DNA of 40,393 bases from Flavisolibacter sp. (GCA_028288675.1 JAQBNG010000161.1:1-40393), one strand, 5' to 3'. Shown: positions 8,380 through 18,016, counted from the first letter of the stretch. Numbers and translations are program-made. Notes: generated by a model not told the origin, from the letters alone.

Positions 8380-9450
8380 TTACAAAGACAGGGGTACCGT
8401 TCCTGATGGTAATTTCATCGGTTTTCTACTTGGCTTTCCAAGGTTTGGCGTCCCATCTTTATTCCAAGAAATTTTTTGCATGTGCGGTGCTCTTTTAACA
8501 CCGCAACCATCGGTAGCAGTTGGGTTGGCGTGATAAAGAATCCAGTCCTCTTTGCCATCAGGCGATTTAAAAAACGAGTTATGCCCCGGCGCATAAATAC
8601 TTTCTGCAGGCACTTGTGAAAAAACAGGTTTCGGATGTTTCTTCCAATTTTTCCGGTTCAATAAACTGCCTTTGCCGGAGTAGGCTAACATGCCTAAATT
8701 ATAATCGAGCCAGCAGGCGTTTGCTGAAAAAATAATAAACAACTTATTGGCCTTCGTCAGCGATTGTGGCCCTTCATTAATTCGCAGGTAAGGTGGCTCG
8801 CCTGTATTTTTCTGCCACTCCACGGGCACTTTACCATTCAACTCCCAGGAATATTGCGGCTCTGATAGTAACACCCTTTCACTCTTCATCGTCCATGGGT
8901 TTTCCATTTCTGCTATGTAAATATTCTGCTGCTCGTTGTTATAATTCTTCCATCCGCTCCAGGTAGCATAGCGTTTTCCTGCGTGTTCAAAAACGGTAAG
9001 GTCAATGGCCCAATGATCGCCGCTGTCGGTTTGGAGTTTGCCTTTCATTTTCCAATCGCCTTCAAATGGATCGGCATTTTCATTTTCTAAAACCCATATC
9101 CGGTGATGGAGGTTGTTGCCATCATCGGCGGCAAAGTATACATACCACCTGCCATCTAAAAAATGAATTTCAGGTGCCCATAATTGTTTGCTGTAAGGCT
9201 TATTTTTTGGCGGATCAAAAATGGTTTTGCTTTCGGCGGTGCCAATGGCCGCCATGTTTTTTGTTCGCCATAGCCGTAATTCATTTTCACCGGCATTAGT
9301 AATGGACGTGTTCATGTAGTAGTACCAACCGTCTTTATACATGGCCCATGGATCGGGGCCTGAGGCTTTTAACGGGTTGGTAAATGTTGTTTGCGAAAAG
9401 CCTTGTAAGCTTAAAAATATAGTTAACAGCAGAACTAATTTTCTACCCAT
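8380..9450 (-). CDS. Glycoside hydrolase family 43, secreted
   Basis: A 356-residue protein with a signal peptide ending near GFSQ (residue 20) and a single five-bladed propeller domain of family 43. The three expected acidic residues are visible: Asp33 in GPDPW (base), Asp150 in HWAIDLTV (pKa modulator) and Glu226 in INEGP (acid). LWAPEIHFLDGRWYVYFAAD is a typical blade. Family 43 enzymes remove arabinose or xylose by inversion. The sequence looks most like exo-acting alpha-L-arabinofuranosidases, but the substrate is inferred. It is homologous over its whole length to the GH43 gene at 10920-12026. It is the last gene of the locus, 184 bp after the epimerase gene with a palindromic repeat between them, and is followed by a terminator. 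Confidence 0.92.
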   Translation of the reverse strand: MGRKLVLLLTIFLSLQGFSQTTFTNPLKASGPDPWAMYKDGWYYYMNTSITNAGENELRLWRTKNMAAIGTAESKTIFDPPKNKPYSKQLWAPEIHFLDGRWYVYFAADDGNNLHHRIWVLENENADPFEGDWKMKGKLQTDSGDHWAIDLTVFEHAGKRYATWSGWKNYNNEQQNIYIAEMENPWTMKSERVLLSEPQYSWELNGKVPVEWQKNTGEPPYLRINEGPQSLTKANKLFIIFSANACWLDYNLGMLAYSGKGSLLNRKNWKKHPKPVFSQVPAESIYAPGHNSFFKSPDGKEDWILYHANPTATDGCGVKRAPHMQKISWNKDGTPNLGKPSRKPMKLPSGTVPLSL

Positions 9451-9513
9451 AAATATGTTGTTGTTTATCTTGTTAACAGGACAGCCCTAAAACTCTTTGA
9501 AATTCATGGATTA

Positions 9514-9612
9514 CTCTTTGTGACCTTCGTGGTTCGTTGTGTTCCTTGGTCGCCGCAAAGGGCCCGGAGCACGAAGTACACGAAGAACCACAAAGAACAC
9601 CACGAAAGGAAG
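9514..9612. repeat. Imperfect palindromic CACGAA-type repeat
   Basis: The spacer between the epimerase and the last GH43 gene contains CCTTCGTGGTTCG on the left and CGAAGAACCACAAAG with CACCACGAAAGG on the right. These form a long imperfect inverted repeat around a GGGCCC-containing centre. Similar CACGAA/TTCGTG phrases are common intergenic repeats in environmental genomes. It does not look like a terminator. Confidence 0.5.
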
Positions 9613-9634
9613 CATTGCGGCTTAGGCCAATCAA

Positions 9635-10819
9635 TTACTTTTTTACAGAAAACTGGTACATTGAATGTGTCTCGTATTTTTTGCCCGGCTCTAATAAAGT
9701 ACTTGGGTAAGATGGCTGATTAGGTGAGTCGGGATAATGTTGTGTTTCCAAGCAAAAAGCCGTGCGAAAATCATCTTTCTTTCCACCTTTAATGCTGTTT
9801 TTGCTTTGCATGAAATTTCCTCCATAAAACTGAAGGCCGGGTTCTATAGTGAATACATTCATTGTAATACCGGAAACATCGCCCGTAGCATTGGCAACAC
9901 TCGTTGTGCCATTTGTTACTGATTTACGCAACACATAATTATGGTCGTACCCTTTGCCGTATCTTAATTGGGTGTTAGTTGAATCCATCACCCGTGCTCC
10001 AATAGCGGTTGGTGATGTAAAGTCAAATGGTGTTCCGGCCACGCCTGCCATTTTTCCAAAAGGAATTAGGGTGCTGTCAACCGGTGTATATTCATCGGCA
10101 TTGATTTGCAAAACATGGTTGTTGATAGTACCGCTGCCTGACCCATTTAAATTAAAGTAAGCATGGTTGGTTAAGTTACAAACAGTGAGTTTATCGGTAG
10201 TTGCTTCGTAAGCAATTTTCATTGCATTATCAGCAGCCAGCGTGTAAGTAACTTTTGCCTGCAACGTACCGGGGAAGCCCATCTCGCCATCAGGCGATGT
10301 ATAAGAAAAGGCTACGGTGCTGTCATTCACTTGTTCGCCTGTCCACATAACATTATGAAACCCGCTTTTACCACCATGTAAAGTATTTGGGCCATTATTT
10401 ACATCCAGGTTATAGGTCTTTCCGGCTACTGTTATTTTACCCCCTTTAATGCGGTTGCCATACCGGCCAATCGTAGCGCCAAAGAATGGTTCAAGCGAGT
10501 TTACAAAACCTTCAACATTATCAAAGCCTACAATTACATCAGTAGGTTTGCCGTTTTTATCCGGCACAATCATGCTTACCCAACGGGCGCCATAATTAGT
10601 AAACGCAGCTTCTACACCCGATTTGTTTTTTACTACAAATAAATGCGCAGGCTTGCCCATTACAGTTTGTTCAAATCCTTTTTTATCGGGTAGCAACGAC
10701 GTGCCGGTTTTTGAAGTGCTGTCGTTAGTAGCGGTTGCTGTGTCTGCGTTGTCCATACATGCTGTTAATAGGAGCGAAGAAAATAAAAAGGGACTGATTG
10801 TTCTTTTAAATGAAATCAT
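9635..10819 (-). CDS. galM: Aldose 1-epimerase, lipoprotein
   Basis: A 394-residue mutarotase that interconverts alpha and beta anomers of aldoses. The amino end has a lipobox LLTAC (Cys21), so the protein should be lipid-anchored outside the cytoplasm, unlike the soluble E. coli enzyme. Recognisable motifs are NGPNTLHGG (His148), NLTNHAYFNL (His219, the general acid) and CLETQHYPDSPNQP (Glu358, the general base). The length fits the family plus a leader. It sits between two GH43 genes, so its job is probably to equilibrate the sugar released by them; arabinose or xylose is as likely as galactose. The symbol marks the family, not proven galactose specificity. Confidence 0.93.
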   Translation of the reverse strand: MISFKRTISPFLFSSLLLTACMDNADTATATNDSTSKTGTSLLPDKKGFEQTVMGKPAHLFVVKNKSGVEAAFTNYGARWVSMIVPDKNGKPTDVIVGFDNVEGFVNSLEPFFGATIGRYGNRIKGGKITVAGKTYNLDVNNGPNTLHGGKSGFHNVMWTGEQVNDSTVAFSYTSPDGEMGFPGTLQAKVTYTLAADNAMKIAYEATTDKLTVCNLTNHAYFNLNGSGSGTINNHVLQINADEYTPVDSTLIPFGKMAGVAGTPFDFTSPTAIGARVMDSTNTQLRYGKGYDHNYVLRKSVTNGTTSVANATGDVSGITMNVFTIEPGLQFYGGNFMQSKNSIKGGKKDDFRTAFCLETQHYPDSPNQPSYPSTLLEPGKKYETHSMYQFSVKK

Positions 10820-10919
10820 TGTAACGATTGATTTAGTTTATGGAGTAAAGATGGTTTTTAATCAGCATTCAGAACAACTGGAATTTTTGAAATAGGCTTG
10901 TTTTCCCGTCTGCAAAAAT

Positions 10920-12026
10920 CTATTCCCCTGCAGGAACCGTAATTGGAGTGTTGGTTCTAACCGGCGTTCCAAAATTGGGCGTACCATCAGAATTAAACGT
11001 AAATTTCTGCATACGCGGACTTCTTGCATCGCCGCATCCGTTGCCGTTCATCGGCGCTGCATTTGCATGATATATTATCCAGTTCTCGCTTCCATTGGGC
11101 GATGTAAAAAAGCTGTTATGCCCCGGACCATAAACATTATTAGCCGGGCTTTTTTGAAAAACAGGCGTGGTAGATTTTGTCCAGTCGGTTGCCACTAACG
11201 GGTTGCCGCCATCTTTTAAAGTAAGCATACCTAAACCATATTCATCCGTCCAGCATCCACTGGCGCTGTAAACCATAAACACTTTGCCTGCCGGGTTTTT
11301 TAAAATTTCCGGCGCTTCGTTTACATCCGGGTCTCCCTGTGTTTCCCAACTAAATGTTGGAGTGCTAAGTAAGGTACGGGAGCCTGTTATTGTCCATGGG
11401 TCTGCCATTTTTGCTATATAAATATTCTGTTTATCATTAACAGCAGCAGCACGTCCGCTCCAGATAAAATAGTTGGTTCCATTGTATTCAAGCACCGTTC
11501 CATCAATGGCCCAAAAGTCATTAGCTGCATCGTAAATGCGGGCTTTATCCAGCCATGTTCCGGTAGTAGGATCGGCACTGCTGTTTTCTAACACATAAGT
11601 GCGTTGAGTAGCAAAAGGATCGCCTGCTACGGAACTGCCATCACCAGCCGTATAATATATGTACCACTTGTTATTGATAAAAAACATTTCAGGCGCCCAT
11701 AAGTTTTCTTTATGGTTGCTGATACTAAGTGGTGTGAAGACTGTTAGATAAGGTGCTGATGCTAACTTACTCATGGCCGTTGTTTTCCAAAGCCCAATGC
11801 GGTTGCCCAACGTATGCGTGTAATAGTAGATGTTGTCCTTCTTTATTACATAAGGGTCGGGCCCCGAAGGCAGTAGTGGATTAGTAAATGTATTACCGGC
11901 CGGTAGTGGATTGGTACCGCCTCCGCCATTGTCGCCGCCACCTTTTTTACAACTAACATTTATTAGCAGCGAGCTGCTAATAAAAAATGTGATCAGTAGA
12001 TTTTTACTTAAAAATTTATTTATCAT
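10920..12026 (-). CDS. Glycoside hydrolase family 43, lipoprotein
   Basis: A 368-residue protein with a lipobox INVSC (Cys26), followed by a Gly-rich linker and a family 43 propeller. Catalytic residues by motif are Asp57 (GPDPY), Asp175 (FWAIDGTV) and Glu237 (VNEAPE). LWAPEMFFINNKWYIYY matches the same blade as in the GH43 gene at 8380-9450, and both end in a PRMQKFTF/PHMQKISW block. The pair probably arose by duplication and diverged: this one is tethered by lipid, the other has an ordinary signal peptide. A role in removing arabinose side chains is inferred from the family. The upstream spacer holds a fragment of the composite repeat. Confidence 0.92.
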   Translation of the reverse strand: MINKFLSKNLLITFFISSSLLINVSCKKGGGDNGGGGTNPLPAGNTFTNPLLPSGPDPYVIKKDNIYYYTHTLGNRIGLWKTTAMSKLASAPYLTVFTPLSISNHKENLWAPEMFFINNKWYIYYTAGDGSSVAGDPFATQRTYVLENSSADPTTGTWLDKARIYDAANDFWAIDGTVLEYNGTNYFIWSGRAAAVNDKQNIYIAKMADPWTITGSRTLLSTPTFSWETQGDPDVNEAPEILKNPAGKVFMVYSASGCWTDEYGLGMLTLKDGGNPLVATDWTKSTTPVFQKSPANNVYGPGHNSFFTSPNGSENWIIYHANAAPMNGNGCGDARSPRMQKFTFNSDGTPNFGTPVRTNTPITVPAGE

Positions 12027-12055
12027 ACCATGTTTTTGTAGTAATGCTTTCTGAA

Positions 12056-12113
12056 TCTTTTGTACCAGGCTTTTCTACTACTACCCAGCATCGTTGCGTC
12101 GCACTCTTCAAGG
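12056..12113 (-). repeat. Repeat fragment, copy C (right half only)
   Basis: On the minus strand it reads GAAGAGTGCGACGCAAC and ends in CCTGGTACAAAAGA. This matches the right part of the composite repeat at 8222-8287 but with a diverged middle. It lies upstream of the lipoprotein GH43 gene, and its end is about 30 nt from that start codon. Confidence 0.65.
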
Positions 12114-12226
12114 TTCTTATCGCTATTGCACTGGTGAAACATATAACCTACACGAAAGATAACTCTTCTCTATTTTGAGACATTGGGAGCTGATTGTTCT
12201 CTAATGCTTTGTAAATTGCTTATTGC

Positions 12227-13336
12227 TTATTTGCTCTTCTTTCCCGTCACCATTTTTATATACTCCACTTCCTCGGGCTTGTACGCTGTTCCATCCCTTC
12301 TAAAAATATCATGGAACCAAAGATCCGGTTCAGCTGTGTATTGTTTATCCCAGCTATTCCATGGATAAATCGTTTGCGATTTACCATCAACAAAGCCCCA
12401 GTTGTACATACCTACTTTGTATGTTTTTGCGATGCCTAACGTTGGTTTAAAAAAGCTGCTATTACCACGGGCCATATACTCCGTGCAAATAATGGGACGA
12501 TTATAACGCTGCAACCATTTAATGCGGGTAACAAATTCGGAAGCGCTGTCGTAGTTATGAAACGAAATAATGTCGGAGTTATTCAACTGCACTTTCCAAA
12601 TGGGTTTTAAGCTATCGGCATGGCTCCAGTTGCCCCACCAAACACCGGATGTCAGTGGCTGCACCGGCTTTTGCGAACGTGCCCAATCGAACGTTTTCTG
12701 CAGCAGTATCAGTACGTTGTATAATTTATTCCTGGGTTCTTGTTTATTGTATTCGCCACCGTTCATGTTATCGGGTTCGTTCCAAACATCCCATCCCCAG
12801 ATGCGGGTATCGTTCTTAAAATACCGCACTACATCTTTTACATATTTTTCAAGGCGAGGGTGCGAACTGTCATTGCTGAGCGCTATTGCTCCCGGGCTTT
12901 GCACCCAGCCGCTGTTATGCAGAAAAGGCTTGGGATCGCGTTGTTTACCTGCTACAGGATTAGGATCCCATACAGAATCGAAAAATACAAGAAGAGGTTT
13001 TATTTTATGGCGTGAAGCTATTTGGAGGAATGTATTAATTCTTTGCAGAAAGCCTGCACTGTCTTGTTGATAAGCCAGGTCATGCAAAAACACACGCATG
13101 GTGTTCATGCCTAAACTTTGTGCCCAGCCCAGTTCTTTACTAATAGTTGCGGTATCAAAGGTATCAGCCTGCCACATTTCTAATTGGTTGATAGCAGTGG
13201 AAGGAAGAAAGTTGGCTCCGACTGGCCAACCCTGGGCTGCATACCAGGTTTTTGCTTTGGCTGCCGGCCAAATGTTTTGCGATGATGCATTTAAGAAGAT
13301 GATGAAGGCGAAAGAAAAGAAGATGAATTTCCTCAT
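12227..13336 (-). CDS. GH5-like (clan GH-A) glycoside hydrolase, secreted
   Basis: A 369-residue protein with a signal peptide ending near NASSQ (residue 20) and a TIM-barrel hydrolase domain. The acid/base is Glu187 in WDVWNEPDN and the nucleophile is Glu286 in PIICTEYMAR, the spacing expected for retaining clan GH-A enzymes. GMNTMRVFLHD forms an early strand. Relatives are often labelled cellulase-family or 1,4-beta-xylanase, so a backbone-cleaving role on xylan or another beta-glycan is plausible but unproven. Its ATG lies about 14 nt after a terminator-like hairpin that follows susD, so its expression probably depends on read-through. Confidence 0.88.
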   Translation of the reverse strand: MRKFIFFSFAFIIFLNASSQNIWPAAKAKTWYAAQGWPVGANFLPSTAINQLEMWQADTFDTATISKELGWAQSLGMNTMRVFLHDLAYQQDSAGFLQRINTFLQIASRHKIKPLLVFFDSVWDPNPVAGKQRDPKPFLHNSGWVQSPGAIALSNDSSHPRLEKYVKDVVRYFKNDTRIWGWDVWNEPDNMNGGEYNKQEPRNKLYNVLILLQKTFDWARSQKPVQPLTSGVWWGNWSHADSLKPIWKVQLNNSDIISFHNYDSASEFVTRIKWLQRYNRPIICTEYMARGNSSFFKPTLGIAKTYKVGMYNWGFVDGKSQTIYPWNSWDKQYTAEPDLWFHDIFRRDGTAYKPEEVEYIKMVTGKKSK

Positions 13337-13349
13337 ATAGTAAAATTTT

Positions 13350-13384
13350 AAAAAAATTGCGCTGCAATTTTTTGCAGCGCAATT
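13350..13384 (-). terminator. Intra-operon terminator between susD and the GH5-like gene
   Basis: AATTGCGCTGCAA (13355-13367) is perfectly reverse-complemented at 13372-13384, with a 4-nt loop. On the minus strand the stem ends in seven T residues. It starts 7 nt after the susD stop. The next start codon is only about 14 nt past the T run, leaving no room for a new promoter. Confidence 0.88.
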
Positions 13385-13390
13385 AACTAT

Positions 13391-14944
13391 TTATCGATAT
13401 GCTTCGTTCTGAATCAGGTTTGGATTTATATCTATTTCTGACTGTGGGATAGGCATGTATTTTTTACCAGGTTTGTCAAAATTAATAAACTCAGGATCCC
13501 TGGCTTTTAGTTCGGCAAGTTTAGTCGCATCATCGAAATAACCCCAGCGTGCAAGATCATTCCAGCGGGTGCTTTCACCGGTTAACTCTGTAATGCGTTC
13601 ATGCATTAATTGACGTAAAAAGGCAGCTTGGGAAAGGCCTGGCCTTGCTACACTTAATTTGGCTAAGCCAGCACGTTCCCGCACCCTGTCAACAAAAGGA
13701 TAAGCCTCTATGGTGCGGCCTAAATTGTTAAGCGCCTCAGCATACATAAGTAATACATCAGCATACCGAATGCTGCGGAAATTTTTAGGGCCATTAAACA
13801 CTTCAAACTCGTTGATGCGCAATTCATCATTCAAATATTTGCGGTACCAAACCCGTGACCGGGTACCGGCATCATAATTTTTTGACGTAAAGGATGATCC
13901 ATAAACCAAGGTTGTGTTTGGACCGCCTACATCAGTGCTATCATAAAGTGCGGTTACGGCAAGACGTGGGTCTCTCTGGCCACCAACTGTTCTTTCCTGG
14001 TGAAATTCATTCAATACCCAGCGGTGCATATTTGCATCATTAAAACCGTGGCCCGGTGGTGCAAAAAACGGCGCCCTGCTCGTGCCTACATTACTGGTTG
14101 GTCCGTCATCGCCTCCATTTTCAGGCCTCAACTTAAATTGAATTTCGAACACAGATTCCCTGTTGTTCTCCGTAGTGTGCCTGAAGTTGTCGTAGTAAGT
14201 TGGTATCAATCCATACAATGCTGCTCCGGGCCCTGTTACAAGCCAGACAAGGGCATCAGCCGCCTGTTGATTTTTGCCTTGCTGCAAATAAGAGCGGCCT
14301 AACAAACCGTATGCAGATCCTTTGGTCGCCCTGCCAATCTCATCGCCAGTATACGCAGTAGGTAATGCGGCTGCAGCTTCTGTAAGGTCTTTTTCAATTT
14401 GTGCCCAAACTTGCGCCTGTGCTACCTGAGCGGGTTTGTCATTTGGTTGTGATGGTTCAAGTATCAAGGGAATGTTGCCCCAGATAGTAACCAGATTATA
14501 GTAATACCAGGCACGCAAAAATTTTGCTTCGCCAACATAGCGGTCACGGGTAGCTACGTCCATGTCAATACCTGGCACATTAGTAATTACCTGGTTTGCC
14601 CTGTATACACCCCGCCAGTGGTGGCCCCAGGTTTCGGCCTGTACCTCAAAACTAAAGTTTGTGATATTTAATCCACTAATGCTGCGTAACTCATTCCATG
14701 GGCTGGTAGAGTAGCCGTCATCCGACCGCACATCCATATAATATGGAAGCCAGCGGCTTGGCCCATTGCGATAAAAATTTCCGTAAACAGCATTAATACC
14801 TTGTAAAGCATGAGTACTGGTTTTCCAAAAGTTAGATTCATCTACGCGGTTTGGATTTTCAATATCCAAATCCAACGATTTTTTACAAGAGCCCAGCGAA
14901 GCTGCGAAAGCTGCTGCCAGTAGATATTTAGTAATATGGTTCAT
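13391..14944 (-). CDS. SusD/RagB family outer-membrane glycan-binding lipoprotein
   Basis: A 517-residue lipoprotein (lipobox SLGSC, Cys20) of the SusD family, which caps the SusC channel and binds oligosaccharide at the cell surface. The amino region has the usual DLDIENPNRVDESNFWKT and GINAVYGNFYR. TPR-like helices follow around AYGLLGRSYLQQGK, and the carboxyl region has RYADVLLMYAEALNNLG and RITELTGESTRWNDLARWG. Length is normal. It starts 27 nt after the susC stop and is clearly in the same transcript. A strong terminator hairpin follows immediately. The identification is secure. The glycan is inferred from the neighbouring GH43 enzymes to contain arabinose or xylose. Confidence 0.96.
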   Translation of the reverse strand: MNHITKYLLAAAFAASLGSCKKSLDLDIENPNRVDESNFWKTSTHALQGINAVYGNFYRNGPSRWLPYYMDVRSDDGYSTSPWNELRSISGLNITNFSFEVQAETWGHHWRGVYRANQVITNVPGIDMDVATRDRYVGEAKFLRAWYYYNLVTIWGNIPLILEPSQPNDKPAQVAQAQVWAQIEKDLTEAAAALPTAYTGDEIGRATKGSAYGLLGRSYLQQGKNQQAADALVWLVTGPGAALYGLIPTYYDNFRHTTENNRESVFEIQFKLRPENGGDDGPTSNVGTSRAPFFAPPGHGFNDANMHRWVLNEFHQERTVGGQRDPRLAVTALYDSTDVGGPNTTLVYGSSFTSKNYDAGTRSRVWYRKYLNDELRINEFEVFNGPKNFRSIRYADVLLMYAEALNNLGRTIEAYPFVDRVRERAGLAKLSVARPGLSQAAFLRQLMHERITELTGESTRWNDLARWGYFDDATKLAELKARDPEFINFDKPGKKYMPIPQSEIDINPNLIQNEAYR

Positions 14945-14971
14945 TGTCTTTATGTTTTTAAGTTTTGAGGG

Positions 14972-17900
14972 TTAAAATCCAAAATTTATTCCTGCCGAAA
15001 TAATGCGTAAAGCCGGATACTGGCCATTGTCGAGCCCCCGCTCAAATATGTTTACACCGGTAATGTCTGGATCTAGCCCTGAGTATTTTGTAAACGTTAA
15101 GAGGTTCTGACCACTTAAGAATACACGGCTGCTTTTGAAACCAATCTTGTCCAGTACTGATTTACCAAAGTTGTAACCAATCTCCAGGTTGCGGAGGCGC
15201 AGGTAAGAGCCATCTTCAAGCCAACGGTCGCTTTGCGGCAGCACGTTATAATCAAGTCCCTTGTCGGTATTGGTTCCTGATATGATGGCGGCACGTGGCC
15301 ATTCGTTACTTAAGTTGGAAGGCGTCCAAATAGTGGCCCCCTTGCGGAAATTAGTATTTTGGCTCATGCGGTCAACTGTAGAACGTGGGCGGTTATATAG
15401 TTCATTACCCACAACAGCATACCATTGCATGTTCAACGAAAGACTTTTGTAACTAAAGTTGAGTTGCAAGCCTGTTTCGAAATCAGCCCATGGGGAACCA
15501 GCATAATAACGGTCTTTATCCAAATCAATTACGCCGTCATCGTCAACATCAATATAGCGTATGTCACCTGGTTTAGACCATGCCTGAAGCATCTGGCCTG
15601 TCTTTCCCTTATGTGCATCAATTTCTGCCTGGCTTTGAAAAATGCCGGAGGTTTTCAATACATACCATTCACCAATAGAACGACCCAGTTGTGTACGGGC
15701 GTCGCCTGACTGCGTGTACTTGGTAGTTTCATTACCAAAAGCAATGACTTCATTGTTGATGGTAGTAAAATTGAGTGTGGCATCCCACCGAAAATCACGT
15801 CCGGGTTTTGGGCGATAGCCTAGTGCAAGCTCAAATCCTTTGTTTTGAAGTGTTGCTGCATTCACAGCAGGATTACCCCCGGCATTACCAGTAGTAGCAC
15901 TGATGGGAAGGTCAACAAGTACATCCTTTGATTTGGAAATAAAATATTCTGCTGTAAGTGTAAAACGGTTATTTAAGAAGGCAGCGTCCAAACCAATATT
16001 TGTAGTATTCTTCCGCTCCCAGCGAAGATCACTATTGGCGAGGCGTGTTACCGTTGCACCCAATTGCTCTACTTCAGCAGCGCCAAATACGGCACGTGGG
16101 AATGGATTTATTTGTGCGTAATACAGCCAAGGTTGTAAAAACTCAGAGTTACCCAATGATCCATAAGAAGCACGTAGTTTCAAGTCGTTTATGGCAGTGA
16201 CTGTCCAAAATTTCTCTCTTGAAATACGCCAGGCAACAGAAGCAGAAGGAAAGTTTCCCCATCGGTAATCCCTGCCAAATAATGAACTTCCATCGCGGCG
16301 GAAGGTAAGGCTTGCCAAGTACCTGTCTTCAAAGCTATAGTTCACTCTTCCTAATACTCCTATATTGTTCCATTTATTAGTATAAGGGTCTGCTACTTCT
16401 GGATTACCGGAAATAGTAGTGAATCTAAAAATGGGTTGGTTAAAAGTTTGATTTGTAAAGCCAGCGACTGCACTCAGCTTGTGCACACCAAAATTCTTAT
16501 CATAATTTACTGTATGTTCAAACAGCTTGGATTCAAATTCACCTTTACTGCGGAAGGTAGCCAGCCTGTTATTGTTGGGTGACGGAGTACCCTGGCGTAC
16601 CGTTCCTGGCTGGCGGGTTCCTAACCCACGGTCAAGTGTTTTTTCCAGACCAAAATTGAACCGATAAGTCAGGCCTTCTAAAATTCTAAAATCCAGGTAA
16701 GCATTACCACGGACCTTAAAGTTTTCCTGCTCAAACTGATCTAATCTCTGTAGTGCCGGAACATTGGCGGTAAGGGTACTCAGGTAGGCGTTGTTCAAAC
16801 CAAGTCCCCAGCCTTCCGGGTTTTCTGCACTTCTGTAGCGATCACCTTGCAGCGCCACAACGGGAGGCATTGCAATCATATCTACAAAAGGATTTACTCC
16901 TACACCGGCGTTTGCAATAGGGTCTTCTTTTGTCCAGCTTAATAGCATGTTCTGGCCAATAGTAAAGCGGCTGAATTTAGTGCTGGTATTGATGCGGAAA
17001 CCACTGCGGGAAAAGCTGTTATCGATAACCGGACCTTTATTTTGAAAATGATTTCCACTGATATAAAAATTGACCTTTTTTATGGCTCCTGATAGGGCAA
17101 GGTTATATTCACCAATAGCACCTTGGCGCAAAAACTCGTCTTGCCAATCGGTGTTTATTGAAGGGTCGAATTGAGTAGTAAGTGAAGTGGGCACTGGTGA
17201 ACCGCCGGCCTGATAAAGCGTTGTAGCCAGGTCGCGATACTCTGTTGCATTCATCATTTCATACCGGTTGCCAACGTTTTGTATACCGGTTTTAATGCTT
17301 CCGTTGACTACCAATGGTCCTTGTCTGCCTTTTTTTGTAGTGATGATGATTACACCATTGGCTGCCCTGCTTCCATAAATAGCAGCAGCGGACGCATCTT
17401 TCAAAATTTGTATTGACTCAACATCCTGCGGGTTGAAATCAGGTGTGGCATCGCTGTACATACCATCAATAATGTACAATGGATTGTTACCAGCAAATGT
17501 ACCAGCACCTCTAATGTCAATCTTAGCACCACCACCCGGCGCCCCGGAGTTACGTACGGTTACACCCGGCGTAAGTCCCTGGATGCTTTCTGCAATAGTG
17601 TTAGATACATTACGGTTGGCAGTAGCAGGATTGATAACTCCTACAGCACCGGTTAAATCTTTTCTTCGTACACTTTGGTAACCGATGATTACCACTTCAT
17701 CACCTGAGATAACATTGGTCTGAAGCACGTAATCAATAGTTGTACGGCTGGCGATATCCACTTCCTTAGGCACAAAACCTACGGATGAGAAAATCAGCAC
17801 ATCTGTAGGAGAGGCTGTAATTGTGTAGCGCCCCCCCGCATCTGTAACTGTAGAGCGGTTGGTACCTTTCACTGTCACACTTACTCCTGATACCGTGGCG

Positions 17901-18016
17901 TTTTTATCATCACGGAGAGTGCCGCTCACGGTTTGCTGGGCATATACACTTACGCTGAGCAGTAAAGCCAGCAAGGTGTTGAATCCCAAAGAAAGCAATC
18001 GTTTTTTCTTTTTCAT
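14972..18016 (-). CDS. SusC/RagA family TonB-dependent outer-membrane transporter
   Basis: A 1014-residue outer-membrane importer. In order: a signal peptide ending near VYAQ; a carboxypeptidase-D-like domain at about 28-105 (VSGTLRDDKNATVSGVSV); a TonB-box-like stretch DEVVIIGYQSVRRKDLTGAV; a plug domain containing SIQGLTPGV, RGAGTF and PLYIIDG; then a 22-stranded barrel ending in a terminal aromatic residue (GINFGF). No STN domain is present, so no anti-sigma partner is expected, which fits regulation by the adjacent LacI protein. It pairs with the SusD gene directly downstream. No promoter box was recognised in the 90-bp spacer upstream. Identification is secure. Confidence 0.97.
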   Translation of the reverse strand: MKKKKRLLSLGFNTLLALLLSVSVYAQQTVSGTLRDDKNATVSGVSVTVKGTNRSTVTDAGGRYTITASPTDVLIFSSVGFVPKEVDIASRTTIDYVLQTNVISGDEVVIIGYQSVRRKDLTGAVGVINPATANRNVSNTIAESIQGLTPGVTVRNSGAPGGGAKIDIRGAGTFAGNNPLYIIDGMYSDATPDFNPQDVESIQILKDASAAAIYGSRAANGVIIITTKKGRQGPLVVNGSIKTGIQNVGNRYEMMNATEYRDLATTLYQAGGSPVPTSLTTQFDPSINTDWQDEFLRQGAIGEYNLALSGAIKKVNFYISGNHFQNKGPVIDNSFSRSGFRINTSTKFSRFTIGQNMLLSWTKEDPIANAGVGVNPFVDMIAMPPVVALQGDRYRSAENPEGWGLGLNNAYLSTLTANVPALQRLDQFEQENFKVRGNAYLDFRILEGLTYRFNFGLEKTLDRGLGTRQPGTVRQGTPSPNNNRLATFRSKGEFESKLFEHTVNYDKNFGVHKLSAVAGFTNQTFNQPIFRFTTISGNPEVADPYTNKWNNIGVLGRVNYSFEDRYLASLTFRRDGSSLFGRDYRWGNFPSASVAWRISREKFWTVTAINDLKLRASYGSLGNSEFLQPWLYYAQINPFPRAVFGAAEVEQLGATVTRLANSDLRWERKNTTNIGLDAAFLNNRFTLTAEYFISKSKDVLVDLPISATTGNAGGNPAVNAATLQNKGFELALGYRPKPGRDFRWDATLNFTTINNEVIAFGNETTKYTQSGDARTQLGRSIGEWYVLKTSGIFQSQAEIDAHKGKTGQMLQAWSKPGDIRYIDVDDDGVIDLDKDRYYAGSPWADFETGLQLNFSYKSLSLNMQWYAVVGNELYNRPRSTVDRMSQNTNFRKGATIWTPSNLSNEWPRAAIISGTNTDKGLDYNVLPQSDRWLEDGSYLRLRNLEIGYNFGKSVLDKIGFKSSRVFLSGQNLLTFTKYSGLDPDITGVNIFERGLDNGQYPALRIISAGINFGF

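Noticed and set aside
12570-13070. 166-residue open frame on the plus strand
   Set aside because: It lies entirely antisense to the GH5-like gene, whose catalytic motifs are intact; the translation is Cys/Ser-rich with no family features.
13013-13390. Separate promoter for the GH5-like gene
   Set aside because: No TAnnTTTG box was found between the hairpin T run and the start codon, and there are only about 14 nt.
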